This document shows positions 1 through 5,895 of a stretch of DNA of 6,030 bases, one piece after another. The notes beneath the pieces are model-generated. The model searched no databases, had not been told where the DNA came from, and was given only the letters and a program-made list of their open reading frames with translations. Source of the stretch: Solirubrobacteraceae bacterium (lineage in GTDB: Bacteria; Actinomycetota; Thermoleophilia; Solirubrobacterales; Solirubrobacteraceae). The first letter of the stretch is position 1; each line of letters opens with the position of its first letter. The DNA lies in NCBI GenBank assembly GCA_030038955.1, contig JASHQV010000486.1, positions 1 to 6,030 on the forward strand, in the 5' to 3' direction. The translations under genes were made by a program, and so were the position numbers.

Positions 1-382
1 CGCGCAGATGCACGTCGAGCACCTCGTCCCACTCGGCGTCCGACATCTTCAGCAGCGTGCGATCGCGGGCGAAGCCGGCGTTGTTGACGAGCACGTCAAC
101 AACGCCGAACGACTCGGCGCAGTGCCGCACAGCCGCGTCCCAGGAGGCGCGATCGGTGACGTCGTGGACGAGCGCGGTGGCGCGTCCACCGGCCCGCTCG
201 ATCGCCGCTGCGGTCGCCGTCGCGGCTGCTCCGTCGAGGTCGCCGCACGCGACCGCGCAGCCCTCGGCGGCCAGCCGTCCGGCGGTGGCGGCACCGATCC
301 CCGAGCCCGCACCGGTGACGAGCGCGATCCGTCCGGTGAACCGCGGGCTGGCGTCTCGGTTGACGCCGATGTCGAGCTTCAC
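1..382 (-). CDS. SDR-family NAD(P)-dependent dehydrogenase, N-terminal 127 residues (C-terminus beyond left edge)
   Basis: This is the N-terminal half of a classical short-chain dehydrogenase/reductase of the FabG / 3-hydroxyacyl-CoA dehydrogenase type, a cytosolic NAD(P)-linked alcohol/ketone oxidoreductase. Visible motifs are the Rossmann glycine motif TGAGSGIG (residues 23-30), an acidic residue at the end of beta-2 (GDLD, about 47-50) that favours NAD(H), the adenine-pocket Asp in HDVTD (D74), and NNAG (100-103). The stretch KMSDAEWDEVLDVHLR is typical of FabG-like enzymes. The catalytic Ser-Tyr-Lys lies off the window. I chose the GTG at 382-380 because it overlaps the upstream MaoC stop by four bases (GTGA) and has GGAG at 391-388, five bases away. 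It is the fourth gene of the thiolase-DUF35-MaoC operon, so a hydroxyacyl-CoA or a hydroxy/keto cleavage product is the likely substrate (inference). The family is certain; the substrate is unknown. Confidence 0.9.
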   Translation of the reverse strand, partial: MKLDIGVNRDASPRFTGRIALVTGAGSGIGAATAGRLAAEGCAVACGDLDGAAATATAAAIERAGGRATALVHDVTDRASWDAAVRHCAESFGVVDVLVNNAGFARDRTLLKMSDAEWDEVLDVHLR

Positions 383-831
383 GGCTGCTCCGACCGGCGG
401 GCGACGAGGTAGACGTCGCTGCCGCGTTGCACGACCGTGCCGTCGTGCTTGACCACCTCGACCGCGAGCGTCACGACCCCGGCGTCCGGGTGCGACTCGG
501 AGCAGCGTCGGTCGGACACGGTCCAGCGTGCGTGGATCGTGTCACCCGGGTAGGTGGGCGCGACGAACGAGCGAGTGGCCTGCAGGTATGCGATCACCTC
601 GAGCTCGTCGAGCCCCGGCGTGCGCAGGCCGCTGGCGACCGACAGCACCAGCAGGCCGTGCGCGATCCGGCCGTCGAACGGCGTGTGCTCGCGCACCCAC
701 GGCTCATCGGTGTGCAGCGGGTTGAAGTCGCCAGAGACGCCCGCGAAGGCGACGATGTCGGCCTCCGTCACGGTCCGGCCGGCCGACACGAACTCGAGTC
801 CCGGCTCGAGATCCTCGAGATGTCTGGCCAT
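379..831 (-). CDS. MaoC-family (R)-specific enoyl-CoA hydratase-like protein
   Basis: This 150-residue single hot-dog-fold protein probably hydrates a 2-enoyl-CoA to a 3-hydroxyacyl-CoA. The (R)-hydratase active-site motif is present as GVSGDFNPLH, with catalytic Asp35 and His40, followed by FDGRIAHG (52-59), the usual MaoC substrate-tunnel helix segment. Length fits a normal single-domain MaoC hydratase. The reading frame continues open upstream to 1113, but those residues are Arg/Gly-rich shadow sequence. The ATG at 831-829 starts exactly where homology begins and shares one base with the DUF35 stop (TGATG), so translation is probably coupled. The neighbours (DUF35, Ltp-type thiolase) recall ChsH1-ChsH2 of steroid side-chain degradation, where a MaoC chain works beside a MaoC-DUF35 fusion. 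Here hydratase and DUF35 are separate proteins. The chain could be homodimeric or need a partner; substrate unknown. Confidence 0.9.
   Translation of the reverse strand: MARHLEDLEPGLEFVSAGRTVTEADIVAFAGVSGDFNPLHTDEPWVREHTPFDGRIAHGLLVLSVASGLRTPGLDELEVIAYLQATRSFVAPTYPGDTIHARWTVSDRRCSESHPDAGVVTLAVEVVKHDGTVVQRGSDVYLVARRSEQP
388..391 (-). promoter_or_regulatory. Shine-Dalgarno GGAG of the SDR gene
   Basis: GGAG on the minus strand sits five bases before the GTG start at 382, inside the last codons of the MaoC gene. It is the clearest ribosome binding site in the window, and it supports a GTG start that overlaps the previous stop. Confidence 0.6.
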
Positions 832-1283
832 CAGCGCGTGCCCCGATCGCCGCTTTCCCGGCCGCCGTCGCCGGTGACCGCAAACACCGGCAACGGCGGC
901 CCGACCGCCGCCTCCGGCCAGACGACTCGCACCGGCGCGTCGCACGCCAGTCGGCCGGGCGGTGTTGCGACGATTCGCGTCGCCAGCCGCACGCCCTCGT
1001 CGAGCTCGACGATCGCGAACACGTATGGGCAGTCCTCGGCGAACTCCGGGTTCGTGCTGCGCTCGACGACGCTGAACGTGTGCAGCTTGCCACGGCCGCT
1101 GGCCTCGACCCATTCGGGGTCGGGCGCGAAGCAGGTCGTGCAGTGCAAGCGCGGATAGAACTGGTAGCTGCCGCAGTGCCGGCAGCGCTGGATCAGCAGC
1201 CGGTGATCGCGTGCGGCCGCCCAGTACTGCTCGGACAGCCCGTCGGTGAGCGGTACCGGCTTGTGTCGATGTCCGGTGCTCAT
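831..1283 (-). CDS. DUF35 zinc-ribbon / OB-fold protein (acyl-CoA-associated, thiolase partner)
   Basis: This 150-residue protein has the two-part DUF35 structure. An N-terminal helix region (about 10-32, with DGLSEQYWAAARDHRLLIQRC) leads into a rubredoxin-like zinc ribbon with Cys34, Cys37, Cys48 and Cys51 (CxxC-x10-CxxC). An OB-fold domain follows (about 58-140, with GKLHTFSVVER, then YVFAIVELDEGVRL). The last 12-15 residues are a polar, Gly/Arg-rich tail. Known DUF35 proteins bind thiolase-fold proteins and help form the acyl-CoA site; the DUF35 domain of ChsH2 supports Ltp2 aldolase activity in this way. The gene starts at the ATG at 1283-1281, one base after the thiolase stop (TGAGATG), and its stop shares a base with the MaoC start. 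A stoichiometric complex with the thiolase homologue is therefore likely (inference). All four zinc ligands are present, so it looks intact. Confidence 0.92.
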   Translation of the reverse strand: MSTGHRHKPVPLTDGLSEQYWAAARDHRLLIQRCRHCGSYQFYPRLHCTTCFAPDPEWVEASGRGKLHTFSVVERSTNPEFAEDCPYVFAIVELDEGVRLATRIVATPPGRLACDAPVRVVWPEAAVGPPLPVFAVTGDGGRESGDRGTR

Positions 1284-1284
1284 C

Positions 1285-2454
1285 TCAGCTGCCGAGGATC
1301 AGCGTGGCCGTCGCCGACAGGGAGCCGCCGACACCATGGACCAAGCATGTCCGCGGACGCTCGAGCCGCACGCCCGGTGAGCGACCCTGCAGCTGGCGGA
1401 CCGCCTCGACGACCGCGATCGCGCCACGCCGGCCGGGGTGATTCGAGGACAGGCCGCCGCCGTCGGTGTTGATCGGCAGCGTCCCGTCGGGAGCCAGGGC
1501 ACCGCCGGCGACGAACGGCCCAGCTTCACCTCGCGAGCAGAAGCCGAGATCCTCGAGCGCCAGCAGCACCGTGATCGTGAAGCTGTCGTACAGCTGCGCG
1601 CAGTCGATCTCGGCCGGCCGCATGCCGGCCGTGGCAAACGCAGCGGCGCCAGAGTCGGCGCCGGCGGTCTCCGTGAACCGGTGCATCTGGCTGATCGAGA
1701 CCTGGCCGAGTGCCTCGCCGAACCCGAGGACGTAGACCGGCGCGCGTGCCGCGATCGACTCCGCGCGGCGGCGCGAGGCGAGCACGAAGGCGGCGCCCGA
1801 GTCGGTCACCACACAGCAGTCGAGCCGCCGCAGCGGAGCGGCGATCGTCGGCGAGCCCAGCACGTCATCGACGGTGATCGGCTCGCGATAGCGGGCGTGC
1901 TCGTTGGCGGCGGCGTTGGCCCGACACTGGACTGCGATCTGCGCGAGCTGCTCCGCGGTGGTGCCGAACTCGTGCATGTGCCGCTGCGCGGCCAGCGCAT
2001 ACGTGGCGACGGTCGTCGGTCCGTACGGCAGCTCCCACTGGCCCGGTCCGGACGCGTACGTCAGGTAGTCCTCCGACCCGTGCGGCCACGACCGTCCGGC
2101 GGCCGCGTAGCTGACGACGACGACGTCGGCCATGCCCGCCACGATCGCCGCGACGGCGTGACCGGCGTGCGCGATCGGCGCCGCGCCGCCGATGTCGGTG
2201 CCATCGAACCAGCGGGGATGGATGCCCAGGTATTCGGCGACCTCGGCGACCGCCATCTCGCGTGCGCCCTCGGGCGCGAACGCGGCTGCGGTCGCGAAGC
2301 CGTCGACATCGTCGCGCTCCAGCCCGGCGTCGATGAGCGCGCCCCTGACGCACTCGGCATGGATCGCAAAGGGGTGACGGTCAGGATCGATCCGCGCCGG
2401 CGACTCGTAGGCGCCGACGATCGCAACCTCGCCTGACCATTGACTCTTCTCCAT
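1285..2454 (-). CDS. Thiolase-fold lipid-transfer protein lacking catalytic cysteines (Ltp2/SCP2-like, probable retro-aldolase)
   Basis: This 389-residue thiolase-superfamily protein belongs to the non-condensing SCP2-thiolase/Ltp group. The motif that carries the nucleophilic Cys in true thiolases is DIGGAAPIAHAGHA (87-100), with no Cys. The second catalytic Cys is also absent, with HGVGG at 373-377. The C-terminal histidine is kept in NTDGGGLSSNHPG (His339). The YDSFTITVLLALEDLGF segment (289-305) carries Tyr289, a conserved residue of this group. Enzymes of this kind cannot do normal thiolysis. Ltp2 instead cleaves a 3-hydroxyacyl-CoA by a retro-aldol reaction together with a DUF35 partner, and the next gene encodes DUF35. 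I prefer the ATG at 2454-2452 (MEKSQW). An in-frame ATG at 2463 would add three residues, and the open frame to 2727 only shadows the divergent regulator. There is no good Shine-Dalgarno, so a short or leaderless transcript is possible. Family firm; reaction inferred. Confidence 0.9.
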   Translation of the reverse strand: MEKSQWSGEVAIVGAYESPARIDPDRHPFAIHAECVRGALIDAGLERDDVDGFATAAAFAPEGAREMAVAEVAEYLGIHPRWFDGTDIGGAAPIAHAGHAVAAIVAGMADVVVVSYAAAGRSWPHGSEDYLTYASGPGQWELPYGPTTVATYALAAQRHMHEFGTTAEQLAQIAVQCRANAAANEHARYREPITVDDVLGSPTIAAPLRRLDCCVVTDSGAAFVLASRRRAESIAARAPVYVLGFGEALGQVSISQMHRFTETAGADSGAAAFATAGMRPAEIDCAQLYDSFTITVLLALEDLGFCSRGEAGPFVAGGALAPDGTLPINTDGGGLSSNHPGRRGAIAVVEAVRQLQGRSPGVRLERPRTCLVHGVGGSLSATATLILGS

Positions 2455-2457
2455 ATC

Positions 2458-2475
2458 GTGCATTTCATTCTGCAC
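2458..2475. repeat. Inverted repeat GTGCA-N8-TGCAC, candidate operator
   Basis: Perfect 5-bp arms (2458-2462 and 2471-2475) flank an 8-bp A/T-rich spacer. The 18-bp site begins four bases upstream of the preferred thiolase start and overlaps the proposed -10 hexamer. A dimeric IclR-family protein bound here would block the promoter. Site size and position fit an operator; the arms are short, so chance occurrence is possible. Confidence 0.4.
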
Positions 2476-2495
2476 ATTGCGCGACGAAAAGTCGA
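2467..2495 (-). promoter_or_regulatory. Candidate sigma70-type promoter of the thiolase operon
   Basis: On the minus strand TCGACT (2495-2490) is followed after 17 bases by CAGAAT (2472-2467). Each hexamer matches the consensus at four of six positions. The predicted transcript start near 2460 would leave a leader of only about five bases before the ATG at 2454, which fits the lack of a Shine-Dalgarno and argues against the ATG at 2463. Based on pattern only. Confidence 0.28.
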
Positions 2496-2518
2496 GCGCT
2501 TTGGCATCATCTCCGGCG

Positions 2519-3274
2519 ATGGTCGTCAGGGAGCCCGCCAGCCGCCGGATCCAGGCGATCGATCGCGCCGTCGCGCTGTTGCACGCGGTCGCGGAGTCGC
2601 CGGCGTCGCGATCGCTGGCCGAGCTTGCCGAGCTGACGTCGCTCAACCGCAGCACTGCGTGGCGGCTGCTGCTGACGCTCGAGCACCACGGCCTGGTCGA
2701 TCGCGACCCCGACAGCGGACGCTTCATGCTGGGCTACGAGATCGGACGGCTGGCGATGCGTGGGGGACATGGCAGCCTCGTGCGCCGGGCCCGCCCGGCG
2801 CTGCTCGCGCTCGCACGCGATACCGGCATGTCGGCGGTGCTGGCGGCGCCGACGTCGACCGAGCCGCTGGCGGTCGACCAGATCGATCCGCCCGGGCGCC
2901 CCGAGCCGAACATGATCGGCTGGACGCTGCCGGTTCACGCCACGGCTTCGGGCAAGCTGTGGCTCGCGTTCATCGAACCGCGCGCGCGCGAAGAGCTCCT
3001 GCGCCAGCCGCTCGCGCGGTTCACCGAGGCGACGCTGGTGGATGCGGACGTCCTGGCGCGCGAGCTCGAGCAGATCCGGGAAACTGGGGTCGCGGTCGAT
3101 CGTGACGAGTGGGACGCCGGCTGGACGGCGCTCGCGGGCCCCGTTCGCCCTGCGGAGTCGATCGTCGCGATGGTCAGTGTGATGGCAACGAGCCAGCGCT
3201 TCGCCGCGGTCCCGTTCGAGCAGACGGCCGAGCGCGTGCGCGAGGCCGGGGCGGCGGTTGCGGCTGCGCTGTGA
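2519..3274 (+). CDS. IclR-family transcriptional regulator
   Basis: This 251-residue protein has the usual IclR length and architecture. The N-terminal winged helix-turn-helix (about 11-75) contains IQAIDRAVALLHAVAE, then SLAELAELTSLNRSTAWRLLLTLEHHGLV and the wing DPDSGRFMLG. The C-terminal GAF-like effector domain (about 85-250) shows the family signatures HATASGKLWLA (140-150) and GVAVDRDEWDAGWTALAGPVR (190-210). It binds DNA as a dimer/tetramer and responds to a small organic ligand, usually a catabolic substrate or intermediate. It is divergent from the thiolase operon across 64 bp and probably controls it. I chose the ATG at 2519. An in-frame TTG at 2477 would add 14 atypical residues and run the gene across the regulatory gap, almost to the inverted repeat. 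Neither start has a strong Shine-Dalgarno. Family certain; ligand and targets inferred. Confidence 0.93.
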   Translation: MVVREPASRRIQAIDRAVALLHAVAESPASRSLAELAELTSLNRSTAWRLLLTLEHHGLVDRDPDSGRFMLGYEIGRLAMRGGHGSLVRRARPALLALARDTGMSAVLAAPTSTEPLAVDQIDPPGRPEPNMIGWTLPVHATASGKLWLAFIEPRAREELLRQPLARFTEATLVDADVLARELEQIRETGVAVDRDEWDAGWTALAGPVRPAESIVAMVSVMATSQRFAAVPFEQTAERVREAGAAVAAAL

Positions 3275-3319
3275 GGCGCACGCAGTCGTCTACGCGGGCT
3301 GCGGCCGCGCCAGTGCGCC
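3275..3319. terminator. Possible bidirectional stem between convergent genes (weak)
   Basis: GGCGCAC (3275-3281), directly after the regulator stop, is perfectly complementary to GTGCGCC (3313-3319), inside the last codons of the convergent dehydrogenase. The loop is 31 bases and itself very GC-rich. The 15-bp gap between the two stop codons leaves little room for any other terminator. No T-tract follows on either strand, and 7-bp repeats are common in DNA of this composition, so this is a weak call. Confidence 0.2.
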
Positions 3320-4225
3320 GTGAGGCTCGCGTCCCTCCAGCACCGCGACCACCGCCTCGGCCGCAAGCCGGTACGGCGCGGTCGCAGACTGCGGCGAGTA
3401 CCACGCGGAGTGCGGGGTGATCACGGTACGCGGCCAGACGAACGCCGGCTCGTTTGCGGGCGGCGGCTCCACCGGCAGCACGTCGAGCGCACAGCCACCG
3501 AGGTGGCCAGAGCGCAGCGCCTCGCCAAGCGCGCGATGGTCGACCAGCGCGGCCCGGGCGCAGTTGACCAGGTAGGCACCGGGGCGCATCCGCGCCAGCT
3601 GCGCGGCGCCGATCAGCTCGCGGGTAGACGGGGTCAGCGGCGCGTGCAGGGTGATCGCGTCGGAGCGCTCGAGCAGCTCGTCCAGGTCCACCAGCTCGAC
3701 GCCATCGCCGTCGGTGAGGAGCGGATCGGACGCGACCACCCGCATCCCCAGCGCCGCCCCGCGCCGAGCGGCCTCGCGTCCGATCCGCCCCAGCCCGACG
3801 ACCCCGAGCGTGGTGCCGGCGATCCGGCGCGGCGGCGCAGGCGTGTGATCCCAGATCCCGCGCCGGGCGGAACGGTCGAGTGTGACGATCCCCCGCAGCA
3901 GCGCGACCACGCACGCGATCGCATGGTCGGCGACCTCCTCGTCGCAGTAGCCGGGGCAGTGCGTGGCCCACGCGCCGGCGGCGGCGATCGCTTCCAGATC
4001 CAGGTGATCGAAGCCGGTTGCGGTCGCGGCCACGATCCGTATGCCCGGCAACCCAGCGAGCTCGGCGCGGCCGACAGGGATCTCGGTCGACACCAGCACC
4101 GCGACGACGTCCGTGGCCGCCGGCATCCGATCGGCGCGCTGCACGACGATCTCCGGATGGCCCGCGAGCACCTCCGAGACAGTCTCCGGCGTGCCGGCGG
4201 AATCGAGCAGCACCAGCCGGCTCAT
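3290..4225 (-). CDS. D-isomer-specific 2-hydroxyacid dehydrogenase, CtBP-like
   Basis: This 311-residue cytosolic NAD(H)-dependent dehydrogenase would interconvert a 2-oxo acid and the D-2-hydroxy acid. The split catalytic domain surrounds a Rossmann domain with GLGRIG (144-149) and Asp167 at the end of beta-2, favouring NAD over NADP. The catalytic triad of the family is complete: Arg224 in NCARAALVD, Glu253 in DVLPVEPP, His272 in ITPHSAWYS. The H-x-A-W-Y-S context, with Trp275 after the catalytic His, is the form seen in CtBP-like members, where the Trp contacts the substrate side chain. The first ~100 residues are shorter and looser than in phosphoglycerate dehydrogenases, and there is no ACT domain, so SerA is unlikely. 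The start ATG at 4225-4223 overlaps the ThDP gene stop (ATGA). Co-translation with a 2-oxoacid-type ThDP enzyme suggests a shared 2-oxo acid pool. Exact substrate unknown. Confidence 0.92.
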   Translation of the reverse strand: MSRLVLLDSAGTPETVSEVLAGHPEIVVQRADRMPAATDVVAVLVSTEIPVGRAELAGLPGIRIVAATATGFDHLDLEAIAAAGAWATHCPGYCDEEVADHAIACVVALLRGIVTLDRSARRGIWDHTPAPPRRIAGTTLGVVGLGRIGREAARRGAALGMRVVASDPLLTDGDGVELVDLDELLERSDAITLHAPLTPSTRELIGAAQLARMRPGAYLVNCARAALVDHRALGEALRSGHLGGCALDVLPVEPPPANEPAFVWPRTVITPHSAWYSPQSATAPYRLAAEAVVAVLEGREPHGALARPQPA

Positions 4226-5895
4226 CGCGTCGGCTCGGCGACCTCGAGCGCGCCACGGATCACGACCACCGCCGGACCCTGCACGCCCAGCGCCCAGGCG
4301 AGCTGCTGCGGCAGCTGCTCCGGCGCGGCCTCGCGCACCGGCACCCCGAACGCCTCGACCAGCGCGGCAAATCGCGGCTGAGCGAGGTCGACTGCGACGG
4401 TCTCGCCGTACGCGTCTCGCTGGTACTCGCGCAGGATCCCGTAGCCGCCGTCGTCGACCACGAGCAGCTTCGCGTCGATCGCGTGCTGCCTCGCAGTCGA
4501 CAGCTCCGCCAGCGCGTACTGGAAGCCGCCGTCGCCAACCACGCCGAGCACCGCTCGACCCGGATGCGCGACGCTGGCGCCGACCGCCGCCGGCCACGCG
4601 TATCCGAGCGTGCCCGAGCCCAGCGGGTAGAGGAACTGCTGCTGTCCGCGCATCCGCAGGTGCGGCGCCGCCCAGTAGCCGAGGATCGTCATGTCCCAGA
4701 CCGTGATCGCATCCTCTGGCAGCGCCGCCTCGACGGCACCGAGCAGCGCCAGCTCGGTCCCGTGACCCTGCTCGCTCAGCCGATCCCGGATCCGCGCGCG
4801 CAGCGCCGCGACCGTCGCACGGGCCGCTTCCCCGCGCTCGCCCGCGCGGCCGTCAACACCGCCGGCGGCTGCCGCCGCCCCGCGCTCCCGCAGACGCTCG
4901 ATCAGCGCTCGCAGCGTCAGCTGGGCGTCGCCGACCAGCGCCACCGCTGGGTACGTCGTTCCGATCCGCTGCGCGGCGGCATCGATCTGCAGCAGCTGTC
5001 CGGGGAGCTTCAGCTCGTACTGGCGGGTCGTCTCGGCGCCAAGCTCGGTGCCCACGCAGAGAACCACGTCGGCGTGCTCGAGCAGCTCGCCGAACGCGCT
5101 CTCGTCGCAGCCGCAGCCGACCGCCAGCGGATGCTCGTCAGGGATCGTCCCCTTGCCCATGTAGGTGGTCGCCACCGGGCACCCCAGCAGCTCCGCCAGC
5201 TCCACCAGCTCCGCTCGGGCGTCCGCACGAGCGACGCCGCCGCCGGCCCAGATCAGCGGCCGCTCGGCGCCGGCCAGCGCGTCGGCGGCGGCCGCGATCG
5301 ACTCCCACCTCGCGACCTGCCTGACCGGCTCGGCGGCCAGCTCCGAGACCGGTTCGGCGGTCGCCGCGCCGGCCAGCACGTCGACCGGGATCTCCACGAA
5401 CACGGGGCCGCTCGGGGGCGACAGCGCGACCGTCCACAGCTCCGCCAGCAGGTCGGGAATCGCCGCCGCGGTCTCGGCTCGCGCCGCGCGCTTGACCAGC
5501 GGCGCGAACGACGCCAGCTGGTCCGGCAGCTCGTGCAGGTAGCCGCGTCCGCGACCGATCAGCGCGCGCGGGATCTGGCTCGAGATCGCGACCACCGGGA
5601 CGTGCGAGCTGGCGGCCTCCATCAGCGCCGCCAGCGAGTTCAGCGCGCCGGGGCCGGTCGACAGCAGCAGCGGCGCCACCTCGCCCGAGCTGCGCGCGTA
5701 GCCGTCGGCGGCGAAGCCGGCGCACAGCTCCGTCCGCGTCCCGTACGCCCGCACGCCACTGGTGGCGCGGATCGCCTCCCAGATCGCCAGCGCGTGGACT
5801 CCCGGCACGCCGAACGCAGATCGCGCCCCGAGCGCGATCAGGCTCTCGACGACGAGGTGGCCGCCGGTGCGCACGCCTGGCCTGACGGTCGTCAT
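4222..5895 (-). CDS. Thiamine-diphosphate enzyme, 2-oxoacid decarboxylase / acetolactate-synthase-like
   Basis: This 557-residue protein has the three-domain layout of the POX/ALS/decarboxylase family. The pyrimidine domain (about 8-175) has the cofactor-activating Glu56 in GTRTELCAGFAADGYAR and the GRGRGYLHELPDQ loop (114-126). The central domain (about 190-335) includes YMGKGTIPDEHPLAVG, as in AruI-like members. The PP domain (about 375-550) has GSGTLGYAWPAAVGA and the metal/diphosphate motif GDGG (454-457), followed at the right distance by Asp481-Asp482 where the family normally has Asn-Asn. A low-complexity Ala/Gly/Arg linker lies near 336-365. No FAD-dependent ALS features or transit peptide are obvious. 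Likely chemistry is decarboxylation of a 2-oxo acid or acyloin carboligation; AruI, benzoylformate decarboxylase and benzaldehyde lyase are all possible models. I chose the ATG at 5895-5893 (MTTVRPG) where homology begins; the frame is open beyond it but non-homologous. It is co-translated with the hydroxyacid dehydrogenase. Confidence 0.9.
   Translation of the reverse strand: MTTVRPGVRTGGHLVVESLIALGARSAFGVPGVHALAIWEAIRATSGVRAYGTRTELCAGFAADGYARSSGEVAPLLLSTGPGALNSLAALMEAASSHVPVVAISSQIPRALIGRGRGYLHELPDQLASFAPLVKRAARAETAAAIPDLLAELWTVALSPPSGPVFVEIPVDVLAGAATAEPVSELAAEPVRQVARWESIAAAADALAGAERPLIWAGGGVARADARAELVELAELLGCPVATTYMGKGTIPDEHPLAVGCGCDESAFGELLEHADVVLCVGTELGAETTRQYELKLPGQLLQIDAAAQRIGTTYPAVALVGDAQLTLRALIERLRERGAAAAAGGVDGRAGERGEAARATVAALRARIRDRLSEQGHGTELALLGAVEAALPEDAITVWDMTILGYWAAPHLRMRGQQQFLYPLGSGTLGYAWPAAVGASVAHPGRAVLGVVGDGGFQYALAELSTARQHAIDAKLLVVDDGGYGILREYQRDAYGETVAVDLAQPRFAALVEAFGVPVREAAPEQLPQQLAWALGVQGPAVVVIRGALEVAEPTR

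Larger units (their letters stand above)
2455..2518. promoter_or_regulatory. Divergent intergenic control region between thiolase operon and IclR regulator
   Basis: This 64-bp gap is visibly richer in A/T than its surroundings and lies between the starts of the operon (minus) and the IclR-type gene (plus). That is the usual site for an IclR protein to act on a neighbouring operon and on its own gene. It contains the inverted repeat at 2458-2475, a short palindrome AAAG-N7-CTTT at 2488-2502, and a plausible minus-strand promoter. I could not define a convincing plus-strand promoter. Confidence 0.6.

Noticed and set aside
832..1113. N-terminal extension of the MaoC frame
   Set aside because: The extra 94 residues are a shadow of the DUF35 gene; MaoC homology begins at the ATG at 831.
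1438..2436. A 332-codon plus-strand open frame antisense to the thiolase
   Set aside because: Arg/Gly-rich shadow translation with no recognisable motif; the opposite strand encodes a full thiolase-fold protein.
2455..2727. N-terminal extension of the thiolase frame
   Set aside because: It lies opposite the DNA-binding domain of the IclR-type regulator and is Ser/Arg-rich without homology to thiolases.
3290..4225. Phosphoglycerate dehydrogenase (serA)
   Set aside because: Only 311 residues, no C-terminal ACT domain, and the HSAWYS context points to CtBP-like enzymes.
3174..4256. A 360-codon minus-strand open frame overlapping the dehydrogenase in another frame
   Set aside because: Arg/Ala-rich, no motifs, and it extends into the convergent regulator; the CtBP-like frame carries all catalytic residues.
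4222..5895. Catabolic or biosynthetic acetolactate synthase (ilvB/alsS) call
   Set aside because: No small-subunit or ketol-acid reductoisomerase gene is adjacent, and the GRGRGYLHELPDQ and KGTIPDEHPL signatures fit AruI/decarboxylase-like members better, so no gene symbol was given.
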